Source: Deltaproteobacteria bacterium (lineage in GTDB: Bacteria > Desulfobacterota > Desulfobacteria > Desulfobacterales > B30-G6). From it: a stretch of DNA of 19,926 nt. Shown here piece after piece: positions 1 to 8,901 of the stretch. The notes below the pieces were generated by a model. That model had not been told where the DNA came from and did no database searches. It saw nothing but the letters and a program-made list of their open reading frames with translations. Made by a program: the position numbers and the translations under genes. The stretch is taken from assembly GCA_003647375.1 (NCBI GenBank), contig QMMS01000052.1, positions 1-19,926 of the forward strand. Reading direction: 5' to 3'. Every line of letters begins with the position of its first letter. Position 1 is the first letter of the stretch.

Positions 1-189
1 AGTCTTGTTTTGATCATTCGAATTTGGATCATTCGATATTGCCCTTCGACCTTGCTCAGGGCGGTGAGCCTGTCGAACCGTTTAGGATTTCGAATTTCGT
101 GCTTCGGATTTAAGTAACTACCATCATCGGCATAGCCAAATATCTCTGACCTGGCCCAAAGGACCAGGTTTTAAATGACAGAATAAAAA
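1..189 (+). repeat. Interspersed repeat, copy A (cut by window start)
   Basis: This is the right-hand part of a repeat found twice more in full at 10315-10669 and 11439-11791. Position 1 corresponds to about 11605 in the last copy. It keeps the hairpin at 45-77 (TTCGAC...GTCGAA arms with nested GCTCA/TGAGC), the AT-rich arm near 88-113, and the end hairpin ACCTGG...CCAGGT at about 150-170. It ends about 18 bp before the glycosyltransferase start codon. The left half lies outside the window. Confidence 0.9.
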
Positions 190-207
190 GCAGGGTGCTG
201 CAACTTT

Positions 208-1860
208 ATGAAATCACAAAAGATTAAGGATATATTACTTCCGGTATCAATGCTGTTGGTGCTGCTGATACTGGTAGTCTCTATATGTATCCTGGCATGG
301 GTCCCGCCCGTGAGCAGAGATGCACTGGTCCATCACCTCGCGGTACCGAAATTGTGGTTGAAACACGGGGCCATCTATGAAATCCCGGATATGATTTTCT
401 CTTATTATCCCATGAACTTAGATCTTTTGTACACGATACCACTCTATTTCGGGAATGATATTCTTCCAAAGTTTATTCATTTTGCATTTGCATTGGGAAC
501 AGCATGGCTCATATTCACGTATTTGACAAAACGGCTGGATAGGTATTATGCGCTGCTGGGTGTTTTGTTTTTTTTGTCCACCCCTGTGATTGTAAAGCTT
601 TCCATTACGGCCTACGTTGATCTTGGACTGATATTCTTTTCCACGGCCGGGTTCATGTACGCCTTAAAATGGCACGAGGAATCTCTGCGTCGAAAGCATC
701 TCGTCATGGCGGCTCTGTGTAGTGGTCTGGCCCTCGGCACAAAGTATAACGGCCTGATGGTATTGTTGCTACTCACACTGATAATGATATTCATCGCTTC
801 CCGAGGTGTTGCCGAGGGCAAACACACCCCGTTCTGGGCAGTTTTAAGCGGCTTGCTTTTTGTCTCTGTCGCAGGGCTCATGTATTCACCCTGGGGTATA
901 AAAAATTACATTTGGACAGGAAATCCTGTATTCCCACTTTTTGATAACTGGTTTAATGCTTCTGACCCCTATGCGCTACAATCGGTGCCGCCCATTATTT
1001 TACGGAAACTGATGTATAATGAAACCTGGTGGGAAACCGCACTGGTCCCGTTGCGGGTGTTTTTTCAAGGCCAGGATAACACACATCAGTATTTTGACGG
1101 CAAACTGAATCCCGCCTTGCTTATTTTACCCATTTTTTCGTTTGCCATGGCAAACAAGGATAAAAATACGCACCGGCATAATGCTGAAAAAGGCATTATG
1201 CTCATATTTTCGATTTTGCTCGTACTGCTTGTTTTTTTTCAAACCAACATGCGTATCCGGTATATCGCTCCCGTCATACCTTGTCTAGTGATCCTGTCCA
1301 TGTTCGGGTTGAAGAATATCTTTCTGTTTGTGTGTAAGCTGTTTGATGGAAAGCCCAAATACATTGCCGGCGGGATTTCATTGATGACTGTTTTGCTGAT
1401 GTTAAGCGGCAACATGACTTACATCATCGAGCAATTCCAAATTGTCACCCCGTTTCAATATTTGAGCGGCAATATTTCAAGGGATGACTATATCGAGAAA
1501 TTCAGACCCGAATATGCCGCCATACGTCACATCAATGGCTTTTTGCCGTCAGAAGCAAAAATTTTATCCCTTTTCATAGGGGATCGTGGATACTACAGTG
1601 ACCGGGAAATGCTTTTTGATATCAATCTGTTTCATTCGACAGTTCAAAAGTCCGATTCTGCGGAAGAACTGCACACACATTTAGTTAACCTCGGTTTGAC
1701 GCATTTGTTGATAAGGCTTGACATGTTTGACAATTGGTCACATAATAACTTGAATAAAATGGAAAAACAATTGGTTATCAACTTTCTTGATCTCAAGACG
1801 TCTCGCTTGTTTGCAGAAAACGGTCACGACCTTTATCAATTGCGAGGTTCGCAGGATTAA
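208..1860 (+). CDS. GT-C/GT39-like membrane glycosyltransferase
   Basis: An inner-membrane glycosyltransferase of the GT-C fold (PMT/ArnT-like), expected to move a sugar from a polyprenyl-phosphate donor to a periplasmic acceptor. The 550-residue protein has one N-terminal membrane helix (about 10-32), a first loop with an Arg-Asp pair at 37-38 where GT-C enzymes carry the catalytic Asp, then about ten more hydrophobic segments up to about 410. It ends in a soluble periplasmic tail of about 140 residues. The NPVFPLFDNWF stretch near 240 is typical of this type. The ATG at 208 has only a weak, distant CAGGG upstream. It lies 18 bp after repeat copy A and 25 bp before the GT2 gene, which fits a shared pathway. 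Family assignment is good; donor and acceptor are unknown. Confidence 0.82.
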   Translation: MKSQKIKDILLPVSMLLVLLILVVSICILAWVPPVSRDALVHHLAVPKLWLKHGAIYEIPDMIFSYYPMNLDLLYTIPLYFGNDILPKFIHFAFALGTAWLIFTYLTKRLDRYYALLGVLFFLSTPVIVKLSITAYVDLGLIFFSTAGFMYALKWHEESLRRKHLVMAALCSGLALGTKYNGLMVLLLLTLIMIFIASRGVAEGKHTPFWAVLSGLLFVSVAGLMYSPWGIKNYIWTGNPVFPLFDNWFNASDPYALQSVPPIILRKLMYNETWWETALVPLRVFFQGQDNTHQYFDGKLNPALLILPIFSFAMANKDKNTHRHNAEKGIMLIFSILLVLLVFFQTNMRIRYIAPVIPCLVILSMFGLKNIFLFVCKLFDGKPKYIAGGISLMTVLLMLSGNMTYIIEQFQIVTPFQYLSGNISRDDYIEKFRPEYAAIRHINGFLPSEAKILSLFIGDRGYYSDREMLFDINLFHSTVQKSDSAEELHTHLVNLGLTHLLIRLDMFDNWSHNNLNKMEKQLVINFLDLKTSRLFAENGHDLYQLRGSQD

Positions 1861-1885
1861 CCCCAACGAAAAGATAAATCATACT

Positions 1886-2746
1886 ATGGTTTCAGTAATC
1901 ATTCCCGCCTACAATGAAGAAAATACCATTGGGGATATCATCAGGCGAATTAGAACCCTTCATCCTGATTATGAAATCATTGTCATAAACGATGGTTCAA
2001 TCGACGGGACAGCTGAAACCGCTGAAAAAGCCGGAGCCACGATTCTGAATCATCCCTACAATATGGGCAACGGCGCTGCTATAAAAAGCGGAATCAGACA
2101 GGCCAAAGGTGAAACCCTGGTCTTCATGGACGGTGACGGTCAGCACGACCCCAATGATATCGCTCGCTTGCTAAAATATCTGCCCGAATATGATATGGTC
2201 GTTGGTTTCAGGAACTTAGACGGACATACATCTTTCGTACGGGCTGCCGGGAATAAAGTGTACAACTGGTTTGCTTCATATGTTGCCAAGTTCAAAATTA
2301 AAGATCTTACCTCTGGTTTTCGAATAGTGAAGGCAGAAATAGCGAGGCCGCTTTTATATCTTCTCCCCAATACCTACTCTTATCCCACAACCATGACATT
2401 GAGCATCTTGAGAAACGGAAGAAGCCTCAAATATGTCTCTATCGGCGTAAAAAGCCGTAAGAGTGGAAAAAGTGGTATCGGGATATTTAAGGACGGGGCA
2501 CGATTTTTCATTATCATAGTAAAAATATGCACGTTGTATTCTCCCTTCAGGGTGTTTTTACCGGTCAGTTTTTTTTTATTTAGCATGGGAGTCATCTATT
2601 ATCTTTACACTTTTTTATTGTGGAAACGATTCACCAACATGAGCGCACTTCTTTTGACGACATCGATTATTGTATTTATGATGGGGCTTGTCTCCGAGCA
2701 GATTTGTCAGATGCACAACAAGGACTCGGAAAGGTTCGATGGATAA
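1886..2746 (+). CDS. GT2 family glycosyltransferase, polyprenyl-phosphate type
   Basis: A DPM1/GtrB-like GT2 enzyme that probably loads a sugar from a nucleotide donor onto polyprenyl phosphate, giving the substrate for a GT-C enzyme such as the upstream gene. The start at ATG 1886 gives 286 residues beginning MVSVIIPAYNEE, the normal GT2 start. The open frame runs further upstream, but only over the end of the preceding gene. Visible are VINDGS (33-38), the metal-binding Asp-Gly-Asp at 82-84 followed by GQHDP, and the TSGFR acceptor-loop motif. Two C-terminal membrane helices, in about the last 65 residues, anchor it. The gene overlaps the methyltransferase by 8 bp, suggesting translational coupling. 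The sugar cannot be read from sequence. Confidence 0.87.
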   Translation: MVSVIIPAYNEENTIGDIIRRIRTLHPDYEIIVINDGSIDGTAETAEKAGATILNHPYNMGNGAAIKSGIRQAKGETLVFMDGDGQHDPNDIARLLKYLPEYDMVVGFRNLDGHTSFVRAAGNKVYNWFASYVAKFKIKDLTSGFRIVKAEIARPLLYLLPNTYSYPTTMTLSILRNGRSLKYVSIGVKSRKSGKSGIGIFKDGARFFIIIVKICTLYSPFRVFLPVSFFLFSMGVIYYLYTFLLWKRFTNMSALLLTTSIIVFMMGLVSEQICQMHNKDSERFDG

Positions 2747-3404
2747 ATTGGATAAAAATGCTGTTTCCCTGTTGTCACAAGAACCCCTTGACAGACTGTA
2801 CAGTTCCGGCAACCCTCTTATCCGGTGGCTGTTGAATCGCCTGTTGAAAAAAACATCCGGCCTTTTGAGGAAAATTAATGCCTGTTCACAATCAGGTTTG
2901 GATGTCGGCTGCGGTGAAGGAAACTTTATTCATTACCTGACGCGTCAGAACGTTATCGCCTCTTTGGTGGCAGTCGATTTGGATAATCAGAAACTCCGAT
3001 TAGCCAAATGGCAGTATCCCGATTGCACTTATTTGAATGCAGATGTTAAAAGTCTGAATTTTAAGGACAATACATTTGATTACGTCATAGCCTCAGAGGT
3101 TCTGGAACACATTCCAGCGCCCCTTGAAGCCCTTCGGGAGATTCAACGGGTTGCCAAGAAGGATGCCTATTTTATTTTTTCCGTGCCCCATGAACCTTTC
3201 TTCCGCTGGGGTAACGTGATTCGAGGCAAATACTGGCAAAAGGGCGGCCGGACACCGACGCATGTAAATTTCTGGATGCTGTCGGAATTCAAAAGATTTA
3301 TCAGCGACTTTGTTGAAATCGAAGAGGTGTACTGGTTCTCGGTTTTCCCCTGGATGCTTTATCTTGGGAAGTTCAAGCAGGGTTCTGTCGACACCGGGAT
3401 TTAA
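2739..3404 (+). CDS. Class I SAM-dependent methyltransferase
   Basis: A small methyltransferase of the Methyltransf_11 type, 221 residues from ATG 2739. Motif I is LDVGCGEGNF at about 54-63. It is followed by an acidic VDLD strand, an NADVKSLNFKDNTFDYV segment and the EVLEHIPAPLEALRE post-motif, all diagnostic of SAM-binding Rossmann enzymes. A longer frame starts at 2688, but it lies inside the GT2 gene. ATG 2739 has an AAGG 4 bp upstream and overlaps the GT2 stop by 8 bp. Position inside a glycosylation cluster suggests methylation of a glycan, lipid carrier or isoprenoid, but the substrate is inferred only. The next gene starts 6 bp after its stop. Confidence 0.85.
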   Translation: MDKLDKNAVSLLSQEPLDRLYSSGNPLIRWLLNRLLKKTSGLLRKINACSQSGLDVGCGEGNFIHYLTRQNVIASLVAVDLDNQKLRLAKWQYPDCTYLNADVKSLNFKDNTFDYVIASEVLEHIPAPLEALREIQRVAKKDAYFIFSVPHEPFFRWGNVIRGKYWQKGGRTPTHVNFWMLSEFKRFISDFVEIEEVYWFSVFPWMLYLGKFKQGSVDTGI

Positions 3405-3410
3405 TCTTCC

Positions 3411-4289
3411 ATGAAAACAGGGTTTCATAAATACTTTATTTATTTTTCACTGATATTTTTAATTGTTGTACTCTATAAAGCGGATTACCTCGAAATCCCC
3501 CATATTTACTCCCCTGTTTCACTGTTTCTCGCCTTTGTTTGCCTACTTGGCGGCTTTATGGCCAATACGCTCGCCCAGCAACACCTGCTTCATAAATTTA
3601 AATTTCACATTAGTATCCGTCAGGCACTGGCAACGGAAGGCTTGAATATTTTTGGCAAATACGTTCCCGGAAAGGTGTGGATGATTATGGGCAAGGCAAT
3701 GTATCTTGCGGACAAAAAGAAATATCCTGCAGGCGAGTTGTCTTTGCTGTTTTTACATGTCCATGTGGTCGCCTTGTGGTGCGGATTGTTGCTGGGCATT
3801 TGCGGTCTATGGATGAATGATGCTTTACATCTTTTAAGTTGGATGGGGCTTGGGATTCTAGGGCTTTTTACGCTAATGCTGCTATCGAAGACGGTTTGCA
3901 ATGCTGCTTTGGGCCTGGTGAATAAAGTGCTGAAAAAAGATTATCTCCTGCCGGATCTGGACTTTTCAAAATCATTAATTTTAATCCCCTGGTTTTTAGG
4001 AGGATGGATTTTATGGGGCTGCGGCTTTTTTCTGCTTGCCGTAAGCATTACGGATCATTTTATCCCTTTTTCTGCTGTTTTTTGTTTTCCTTTAGCCGGC
4101 TCTTTGGGAATTTTGTTCGTTTTCGCTCCCGGAGGAATTGGCATACGTGAAGGTATTATCGCTGGTTATCTCACGCTACTGAACGTTTCTTTGCCTGAAG
4201 CCATCATGATTTCAGCTACTTCCAGACTCTGGTTTCTGGTTGGTGAACTTTTTATCTTTATCACCGGATATTTGGTTAGCCGAAAATGA
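3411..4289 (+). CDS. LPG synthase TM-domain / UPF0104-like membrane protein
   Basis: A 292-residue integral membrane protein with about eight hydrophobic helices. Two signatures of the lysylphosphatidylglycerol synthase transmembrane family (also AglD/UPF0104-like) are clear: GKYVPGKVW at 82-90 and APGGIGIREG at 239-248. Members of this family are linked to lipid flipping, and genes of this kind often sit beside polyprenyl-phosphate glycosyltransferases. It is the last gene of the four-gene cluster, starting 6 bp after the methyltransferase stop. A role in moving the lipid-linked sugar across the membrane fits its neighbours but is inference. No strong Shine-Dalgarno is seen, and coupled translation is likely. 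Confidence 0.82.
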   Translation: MKTGFHKYFIYFSLIFLIVVLYKADYLEIPHIYSPVSLFLAFVCLLGGFMANTLAQQHLLHKFKFHISIRQALATEGLNIFGKYVPGKVWMIMGKAMYLADKKKYPAGELSLLFLHVHVVALWCGLLLGICGLWMNDALHLLSWMGLGILGLFTLMLLSKTVCNAALGLVNKVLKKDYLLPDLDFSKSLILIPWFLGGWILWGCGFFLLAVSITDHFIPFSAVFCFPLAGSLGILFVFAPGGIGIREGIIAGYLTLLNVSLPEAIMISATSRLWFLVGELFIFITGYLVSRK

Positions 4290-4350
4290 ACGTCGGTATT
4301 GATAAGCTGTATCATGTTATGATAGAGTATTTGTTTCAACTGGGGTAGGG

Positions 4351-4427
<77 letters not shown>

Positions 4428-4546
4428 ACAAGGGATGGTTTAAAAACCCGACCGGTGCATAACATATGTTGGAATTCATGTCCATACAAATCCGTGCCAG
4501 AGAAAACTGAGCCGGAGTTACACATATACCACAGGTGACTGCTGAC

Positions 4547-5542
4547 GTGACAATTAAAAAGAAATCTCCGAAAAAACCCCGAAAGCAGCCTGCTTCCGGC
4601 AAAAAGACTGCCCTGGGTTCAAAAACGAAAGTAGCTGCAAAGCCAAAAAAGGCTTCTCTCACTGATAAATCGGTTGTCAAATACGATCCGCTCCAGCGGT
4701 ATCTGAATGAAATCAGTCAATACAACTTATTGACGCGGGATGAAGAAAAAGAACTCGGCGCCCGTGTTCAGGAGCACGGTGACTCCGAAGCCGCCTACCG
4801 ACTGGTGACATCAAACCTCCGCCTGGTGGTCAAAATTGCGCTGGAATTCCAGAGAGTCTGGATGCAGAATCTCCTGGACCTGATCCAGGAAGGTAACATC
4901 GGACTCATGCAGGCAGTTAAAAAGTTCGATCCCTATAAAAATGTAAAGTTTTCCTATTATGCGTCATTCTGGATCAAAGCCTATATTTTGAAGTTCATCA
5001 TGGACAACTGGCGCCTTGTCAAAATCGGCACGACCCAGGGACAACGTAAACTATTTTTTAAACTCAAAAAAGAGAAGCAGCGGTTGATAGACGAAGGCTT
5101 CGACCCCAAACCGAAACTGCTTTCAGAGAAATTGGGTGTATCTGAACGCGAAATTGTCGACATGGATCAACGGCTGAACGGTTGGGACGTATCCCTGGAT
5201 GCGCCACTCAAAGATGATTCCGATACCGAACGGATCGAGTTTCTGAGTACGGAAACCGCTTCCATCGAAGACAATGTTGCCAAAAAGCAAATGGAATTTC
5301 TATTACATACCAAAATCGCCGAATTTAGAAAAAAAATGACCAAGCGTGAACTCGAAATATTCGATCAACGTATTTTTTCAGACAGCCCGGTAACACTACA
5401 GGAAATCGGAGATCGATACGGCATATCCCGAGAGAGGGTTCGCCAGGTCGAAAAAAGCGTCGTCAAAAAAATGAGAGAGTTTTTTAAAAAAGAAATTCCT
5501 GATTTCGATGTATACGCATACACGAACAGTCCCGAAACATGA
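4547..5542 (+). CDS. rpoH: RNA polymerase sigma-32 (heat-shock) factor
   Basis: An alternative sigma factor of the sigma-70 family, expected to direct RNA polymerase to heat-shock promoters. After a lysine-rich N-terminal tail of about 35 residues it has region 1.2/2.1 (YLNEISQYNLLTRDEE, then RLVTSNLRLVVKIA), region 2.2-2.4 (LLDLIQEGNIGLM to FSYYASFWIKAYI), the RpoH box QRKLFFKLKKE starting near residue 166, and the region 4.2 helix-turn-helix (LQEIGDRYGISRERVRQVEKS). The GTG at 4547 is preferred because AGGTGA (4533-4538) lies 8 bp upstream. An in-frame GTG at 4535 would add four residues but has no Shine-Dalgarno. The stop overlaps the next start (ATGA), so the TPR lipoprotein is probably translated with it. 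The QRKLFF box separates it from RpoD/RpoS. Confidence 0.93.
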   Translation: MTIKKKSPKKPRKQPASGKKTALGSKTKVAAKPKKASLTDKSVVKYDPLQRYLNEISQYNLLTRDEEKELGARVQEHGDSEAAYRLVTSNLRLVVKIALEFQRVWMQNLLDLIQEGNIGLMQAVKKFDPYKNVKFSYYASFWIKAYILKFIMDNWRLVKIGTTQGQRKLFFKLKKEKQRLIDEGFDPKPKLLSEKLGVSEREIVDMDQRLNGWDVSLDAPLKDDSDTERIEFLSTETASIEDNVAKKQMEFLLHTKIAEFRKKMTKRELEIFDQRIFSDSPVTLQEIGDRYGISRERVRQVEKSVVKKMREFFKKEIPDFDVYAYTNSPET

Positions 5543-7254
5543 TGAAACCATTTATTCTCCGCCATTTGATGGCCGTGATATTGACCATATCCATTTTTGC
5601 CTGCATGCCCGCTGTTTCCGACGCACCACGTGGAAGCTTTCAGCCCGATGCCGGCCCCGTACGTATGGACAACAACTATTATTATTATACCGAGGCACAG
5701 CTCGCCCTCAAGAAGGGCCAGTCAGATCACGCCATTCAGCTTCTTCTGAAGGCTTCTGAGATCGACCCGACGTCGGTTTTTCTTTACCTGGAGCTCGCTT
5801 CTCTCTATCTGAATCAAAAAAAGACCGCCGAAGCTGTTCTTGCCCTTGAAAAAGGGCTTGCCATCGATCCGGATCATGTGGAGTCACTTATATTTTATGG
5901 CGATATCAACCGCAACCTTGAACAAAACGACAAAGCAAAACAAGCCTATACGAAAGCCATTGAAATAGCGCCGGATAAAGAAGAACGTGTTTATTTACTC
6001 CTGGGAAGTATCCTGATGGAAGAGAGAGACCTCGACAGTGCCTTTGATCTCTACCAGCGTTTAGTGGACATGTTTCCAGCATCATTTGCCGGTTATTTTT
6101 TTATAGGAAAAATCCATGCTGAAAAGGATCGGCCCGAGGAAGCGGAAACCGCCTTCATGAGAGCGCTGGAATTGGAACCGGACCTTGAAGAAGGTCGATT
6201 CGAATTGCTGAAAATCTACAAAGCATCCGGAGAAAACGCAAAGGCGCGCACCCTTTACCTGGAACTCCTCGATAAAAACCCGAACAATGTACGTGTCGCC
6301 ATGGAACTGGGTCTTTTTTATCAGAAAAACGGATTCATGGAAGAGGGTGGAAATCTGTTGAAAGATCTTGGTCTGAGAACGGAACAGGAACCGGAAATTA
6401 TCAGGGAAATCATTCAGCTCTATATAGACCCGAAACAATACGACGATGCCGTCGTCGTACTCGAAGGCATGCTGAAGGGAATGCCGTACAGTTCGGATTT
6501 ACAATATCTGGCAGGGGTTTCTTATGATGGAAAAGGGGATGACGACAATGCCATGCGGTACTTTAAAATGGTGGCACCCAGCAATCGGTTCTATGAAAAT
6601 GCCGTTGTTCACACCGCGATACTCTACCAGGAGCAGGACAAGATCACGGAGGCCATCGCCACCATCGAGGAAGCCATCGAGAACGTCCCGAACAACCCTG
6701 AGTTCATGCTCTACCTAGGGTCGTTCTATGAAGAGATCGAAGCGTACGCTGATGCGGAAACCGCGCTCAAGAAAGGCCTGAATATCGACCCCGAACATAT
6801 TCGGATTCAATTCCGACTGGGTGTCGTATATGATAAGTGGGGCAAAAAAGCAGATTCCATCGCCTCTATGCAGAAGGTTATCGCTCTGGATCCTAAAAAT
6901 GCCAATGCCTTGAATTATCTGGGTTATACGTATGCCGACATGGGCAAAAATCTGGATGAAGCAGAATCCCTGATCCGGGAAGCATTGAAACATAAACCCG
7001 ATGACGGATATATCACTGACAGTCTGGGTTGGGTTCTCTATAAGAAAGGCCTTTTTCAAGAAGCATTGATATATCTCGAGAAGGCCGTGAAACTGACCTC
7101 GGAGGACCCTGTTATCCTGGAACACCTCGGTGACGTCTATTTAAAAATCGATGACAAGGAAAACGCTTTAAAATACTATAAAGAGTCACTGCGAAAAAAA
7201 ACCGAGGATACCGAAGCTCTCGAAAATAAAATCAACGATCTCCAGGAGTCGTGA
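5539..7254 (+). CDS. Tetratricopeptide-repeat lipoprotein
   Basis: A 571-residue protein built almost wholly of TPR units, from about residue 45 to 560 (more than a dozen helical-hairpin repeats with the usual A/G/Y/P spacing, such as ALNYLGYTYADMG and DSLGWVLYKKGLFQEALIYLEKAV). The N-terminus has Arg and Lys, a hydrophobic stretch and IFAC with Cys22, which makes a plausible though imperfect lipobox; the protein is probably an outer-membrane or periplasmic lipoprotein. Its job is likely scaffolding of other proteins, but no partner can be read from the sequence. The ATG at 5539 overlaps the rpoH stop by 4 bp; a second ATG at 5542 is equally possible. The LolB-like lipoprotein follows after 72 bp. 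Confidence 0.85.
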   Translation: MMKPFILRHLMAVILTISIFACMPAVSDAPRGSFQPDAGPVRMDNNYYYYTEAQLALKKGQSDHAIQLLLKASEIDPTSVFLYLELASLYLNQKKTAEAVLALEKGLAIDPDHVESLIFYGDINRNLEQNDKAKQAYTKAIEIAPDKEERVYLLLGSILMEERDLDSAFDLYQRLVDMFPASFAGYFFIGKIHAEKDRPEEAETAFMRALELEPDLEEGRFELLKIYKASGENAKARTLYLELLDKNPNNVRVAMELGLFYQKNGFMEEGGNLLKDLGLRTEQEPEIIREIIQLYIDPKQYDDAVVVLEGMLKGMPYSSDLQYLAGVSYDGKGDDDNAMRYFKMVAPSNRFYENAVVHTAILYQEQDKITEAIATIEEAIENVPNNPEFMLYLGSFYEEIEAYADAETALKKGLNIDPEHIRIQFRLGVVYDKWGKKADSIASMQKVIALDPKNANALNYLGYTYADMGKNLDEAESLIREALKHKPDDGYITDSLGWVLYKKGLFQEALIYLEKAVKLTSEDPVILEHLGDVYLKIDDKENALKYYKESLRKKTEDTEALENKINDLQES

Positions 7255-7273
7255 CCCGTTCCCAAAGGGTTCG

Positions 7274-7302
7274 CGCAGAAAATGTGAAGTTATTTTTTTG
7301 CG
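7274..7302 (+). terminator. Possible attenuator hairpin between two lipoprotein genes
   Basis: CGCAGAAAA at 7274-7282 can pair with the T-run and GCG at 7294-7302 (nine pairs, one G-T). The downstream arm carries the T-run itself. It lies in the 72-bp gap between the TPR and LolB-like genes and could cut read-through. It is weak as an intrinsic terminator because the T-run is inside the stem. Confidence 0.3.
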
Positions 7303-7326
7303 AGCCCAAAGTAGATACCCGTCATA

Positions 7327-8115
7327 ATGAAACAGTTACTAACCACATGCTGTGCCATTTTATTTCTTGTTTTCGGATGCGCAGGGCTTAAAGACCCAGG
7401 TACAATTAAACCAATACAACCGGCGCCCGAGTCGGCCACGACAATTGATCCGGGTTCCGTGGTTGCGAATCTCCAACAGACCAATTCCGGGTTGACATCT
7501 TTTCAGGGCATTGGAAAAATAAAAATCTGGAATCCTGATGGCCTGCAAAGCACACGCGTTGCATGGGCCGGATATAAAACGGAAAAACTGCGCTTAGAAA
7601 TTCTGGGTATTGGCGGTCGGCCCTTTTCAAGTGTGGTCTACGACGGTAGCCGATTTTACCTGTCTCTCCATTCGGAACGCCGTTTCTATCAAAAACGGAC
7701 ACGCAAGGCTGATCTCAGCCGTCTCGTATCAATGCCGATAACGGTCTATGACATCCTCTCCATACTGGCGGGCCGCGTACCTCTCCTGAAAAATGCCACG
7801 CCGACGTTTGAAAAAGGGCCCTCAGGGAACCCGTATGTCCTCCTGTTAAAAAAAGGATGGTTTAGAAAACGAACAGGGAAAATCTACCTTCGTGAGGACA
7901 TGAAAACGGTTTGGAAATATGAACTGTTTCAGGGAAAAAATACGCTTCTCTATCGGGTTGAATTTTTAAATCGCAGTCACTACGGAGACTATCAACTCCC
8001 GGATACCCTGTTGTTTTCAAATGACCTGCAGACGAGATTTCGAATCGACGTAGACAAAATATGGCCCGATGCAAAATTGCCATCCTCTGTTTTTGTTCTC
8101 AAACCACCAGGATGA
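7327..8115 (+). CDS. DUF4292/LolB-like outer-membrane lipoprotein
   Basis: A 262-residue lipoprotein: a short signal peptide ending VFGC with Cys18 as the acylation site, then a Pro/Thr-rich linker to about residue 40. The remaining segment resembles DUF4292/LolB-like folds (half-barrel beta sheet that binds lipid chains), including LTSFQGIGKIKIWNPDGLQSTR and ILGIGGRPFSSVVYDG. LolB itself inserts lipoproteins into the outer membrane. Whether this protein does the same is inference from fold-level resemblance. It follows the TPR lipoprotein by 72 bp and precedes the ATP-grasp gene by 3 bp. No good Shine-Dalgarno precedes ATG 7327. It could instead be one of the other lipid-binding lipoproteins of this fold. 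Confidence 0.7.
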   Translation: MKQLLTTCCAILFLVFGCAGLKDPGTIKPIQPAPESATTIDPGSVVANLQQTNSGLTSFQGIGKIKIWNPDGLQSTRVAWAGYKTEKLRLEILGIGGRPFSSVVYDGSRFYLSLHSERRFYQKRTRKADLSRLVSMPITVYDILSILAGRVPLLKNATPTFEKGPSGNPYVLLLKKGWFRKRTGKIYLREDMKTVWKYELFQGKNTLLYRVEFLNRSHYGDYQLPDTLLFSNDLQTRFRIDVDKIWPDAKLPSSVFVLKPPG

Positions 8116-8118
8116 CCG

Positions 8119-8901
8119 ATGAATGGAAACAGGCACATAGCCTTAGAATCACGCCTCTCTCACTGTGAAAATGTTATCACGCTCGGCGTCAAACCGAACC
8201 TGGAAGATTATTCAAGCGAGGCGATGGCACTTATCCGAAATTCAAAAAAAATTTACTATCCGTCATCCTTTCATGTTGAACTGTTTGATGCCATGGGCAA
8301 GGAAACATTCCCCAGCCCGCATAATTACCATTTTGCACAGGATAAAATCAAACAGACGGCAATATTCAAGCTCCTGGACATTCCCCATCCCCGTACCAGG
8401 GTGTTTTATGGAAAACATCAAAAGACATCGATTTTAGACCACTTTCAATTTCCTTTCATCGCAAAAATCCCCCGGGGTTCTTCCATGGGACGAGGTGTTT
8501 TCCTGATACAAGACCATACGGATTTACATGCCTATCTATCCCTTGATACCCCCGCCTACATTCAGGAATATCTCCAATTGGACCGCGATATGCGGGTAGT
8601 GGTCATCGGCAGGGAAATTGCCCACGCTTACTGGCGGATCACAGCTATGGGTGAATTTAGAAGCAATATTGCCGCAGGCGCCAGCATCAGTCTCGAACCG
8701 GTTCTCGGGCAAGCACTTGCTCTGGCACTACATACTGCAAAGACATGTGGCTGGAATGACGTGGGTATCGACATCTGCTCGCGCAACGGGAAATTATATG
8801 TTCTGGAAGCCAATATGAAGTATGGCAAGGAAGGGTTTCGGACCGCAGGCATCGATTATGCAGATATGATGGCGAATAAGATCGCTGCTGGGGCCATATA
8901 A
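8119..8901 (+). CDS. RimK-like ATP-grasp ligase
   Basis: A 260-residue ATP-grasp enzyme related to RimK-type amino-acid ligases, which join a carboxylate to an amine through an acyl phosphate. It shows FPFIAKIPRGSSMGRGV (112-127, nucleotide-binding Lys116 and Gly-rich loop), IQEYL (148-152), DRDMRVVVIGREIAHAYWR (RimK core), FRSNIAAGAS (180-189), and the Mg-binding DVGIDI...VLEAN with Glu230 and Asn232. It is a little shorter than RimK (about 300), mainly in the pre-ATP domain. No partner protein substrate or transporter lies next to it, so the substrate is unknown. A CAGGATGA overlapping the previous stop serves as Shine-Dalgarno, with 3 bp between the genes. Small-molecule, peptide or protein-tail ligation are all possible. 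Confidence 0.8.
   Translation: MNGNRHIALESRLSHCENVITLGVKPNLEDYSSEAMALIRNSKKIYYPSSFHVELFDAMGKETFPSPHNYHFAQDKIKQTAIFKLLDIPHPRTRVFYGKHQKTSILDHFQFPFIAKIPRGSSMGRGVFLIQDHTDLHAYLSLDTPAYIQEYLQLDRDMRVVVIGREIAHAYWRITAMGEFRSNIAAGASISLEPVLGQALALALHTAKTCGWNDVGIDICSRNGKLYVLEANMKYGKEGFRTAGIDYADMMANKIAAGAI

Noticed and set aside
4310..4324. TATCAT-GTT-ATGATA dyad as a terminator
   Set aside because: The stem is AT-only apart from two pairs and has no T-run on either side, so it is too weak to call.
7255..7326. TAGATACCC at about 7311-7319 as a fourth copy of the repeat's left end
   Set aside because: Only nine bases match and the flanking sequence does not continue the repeat.
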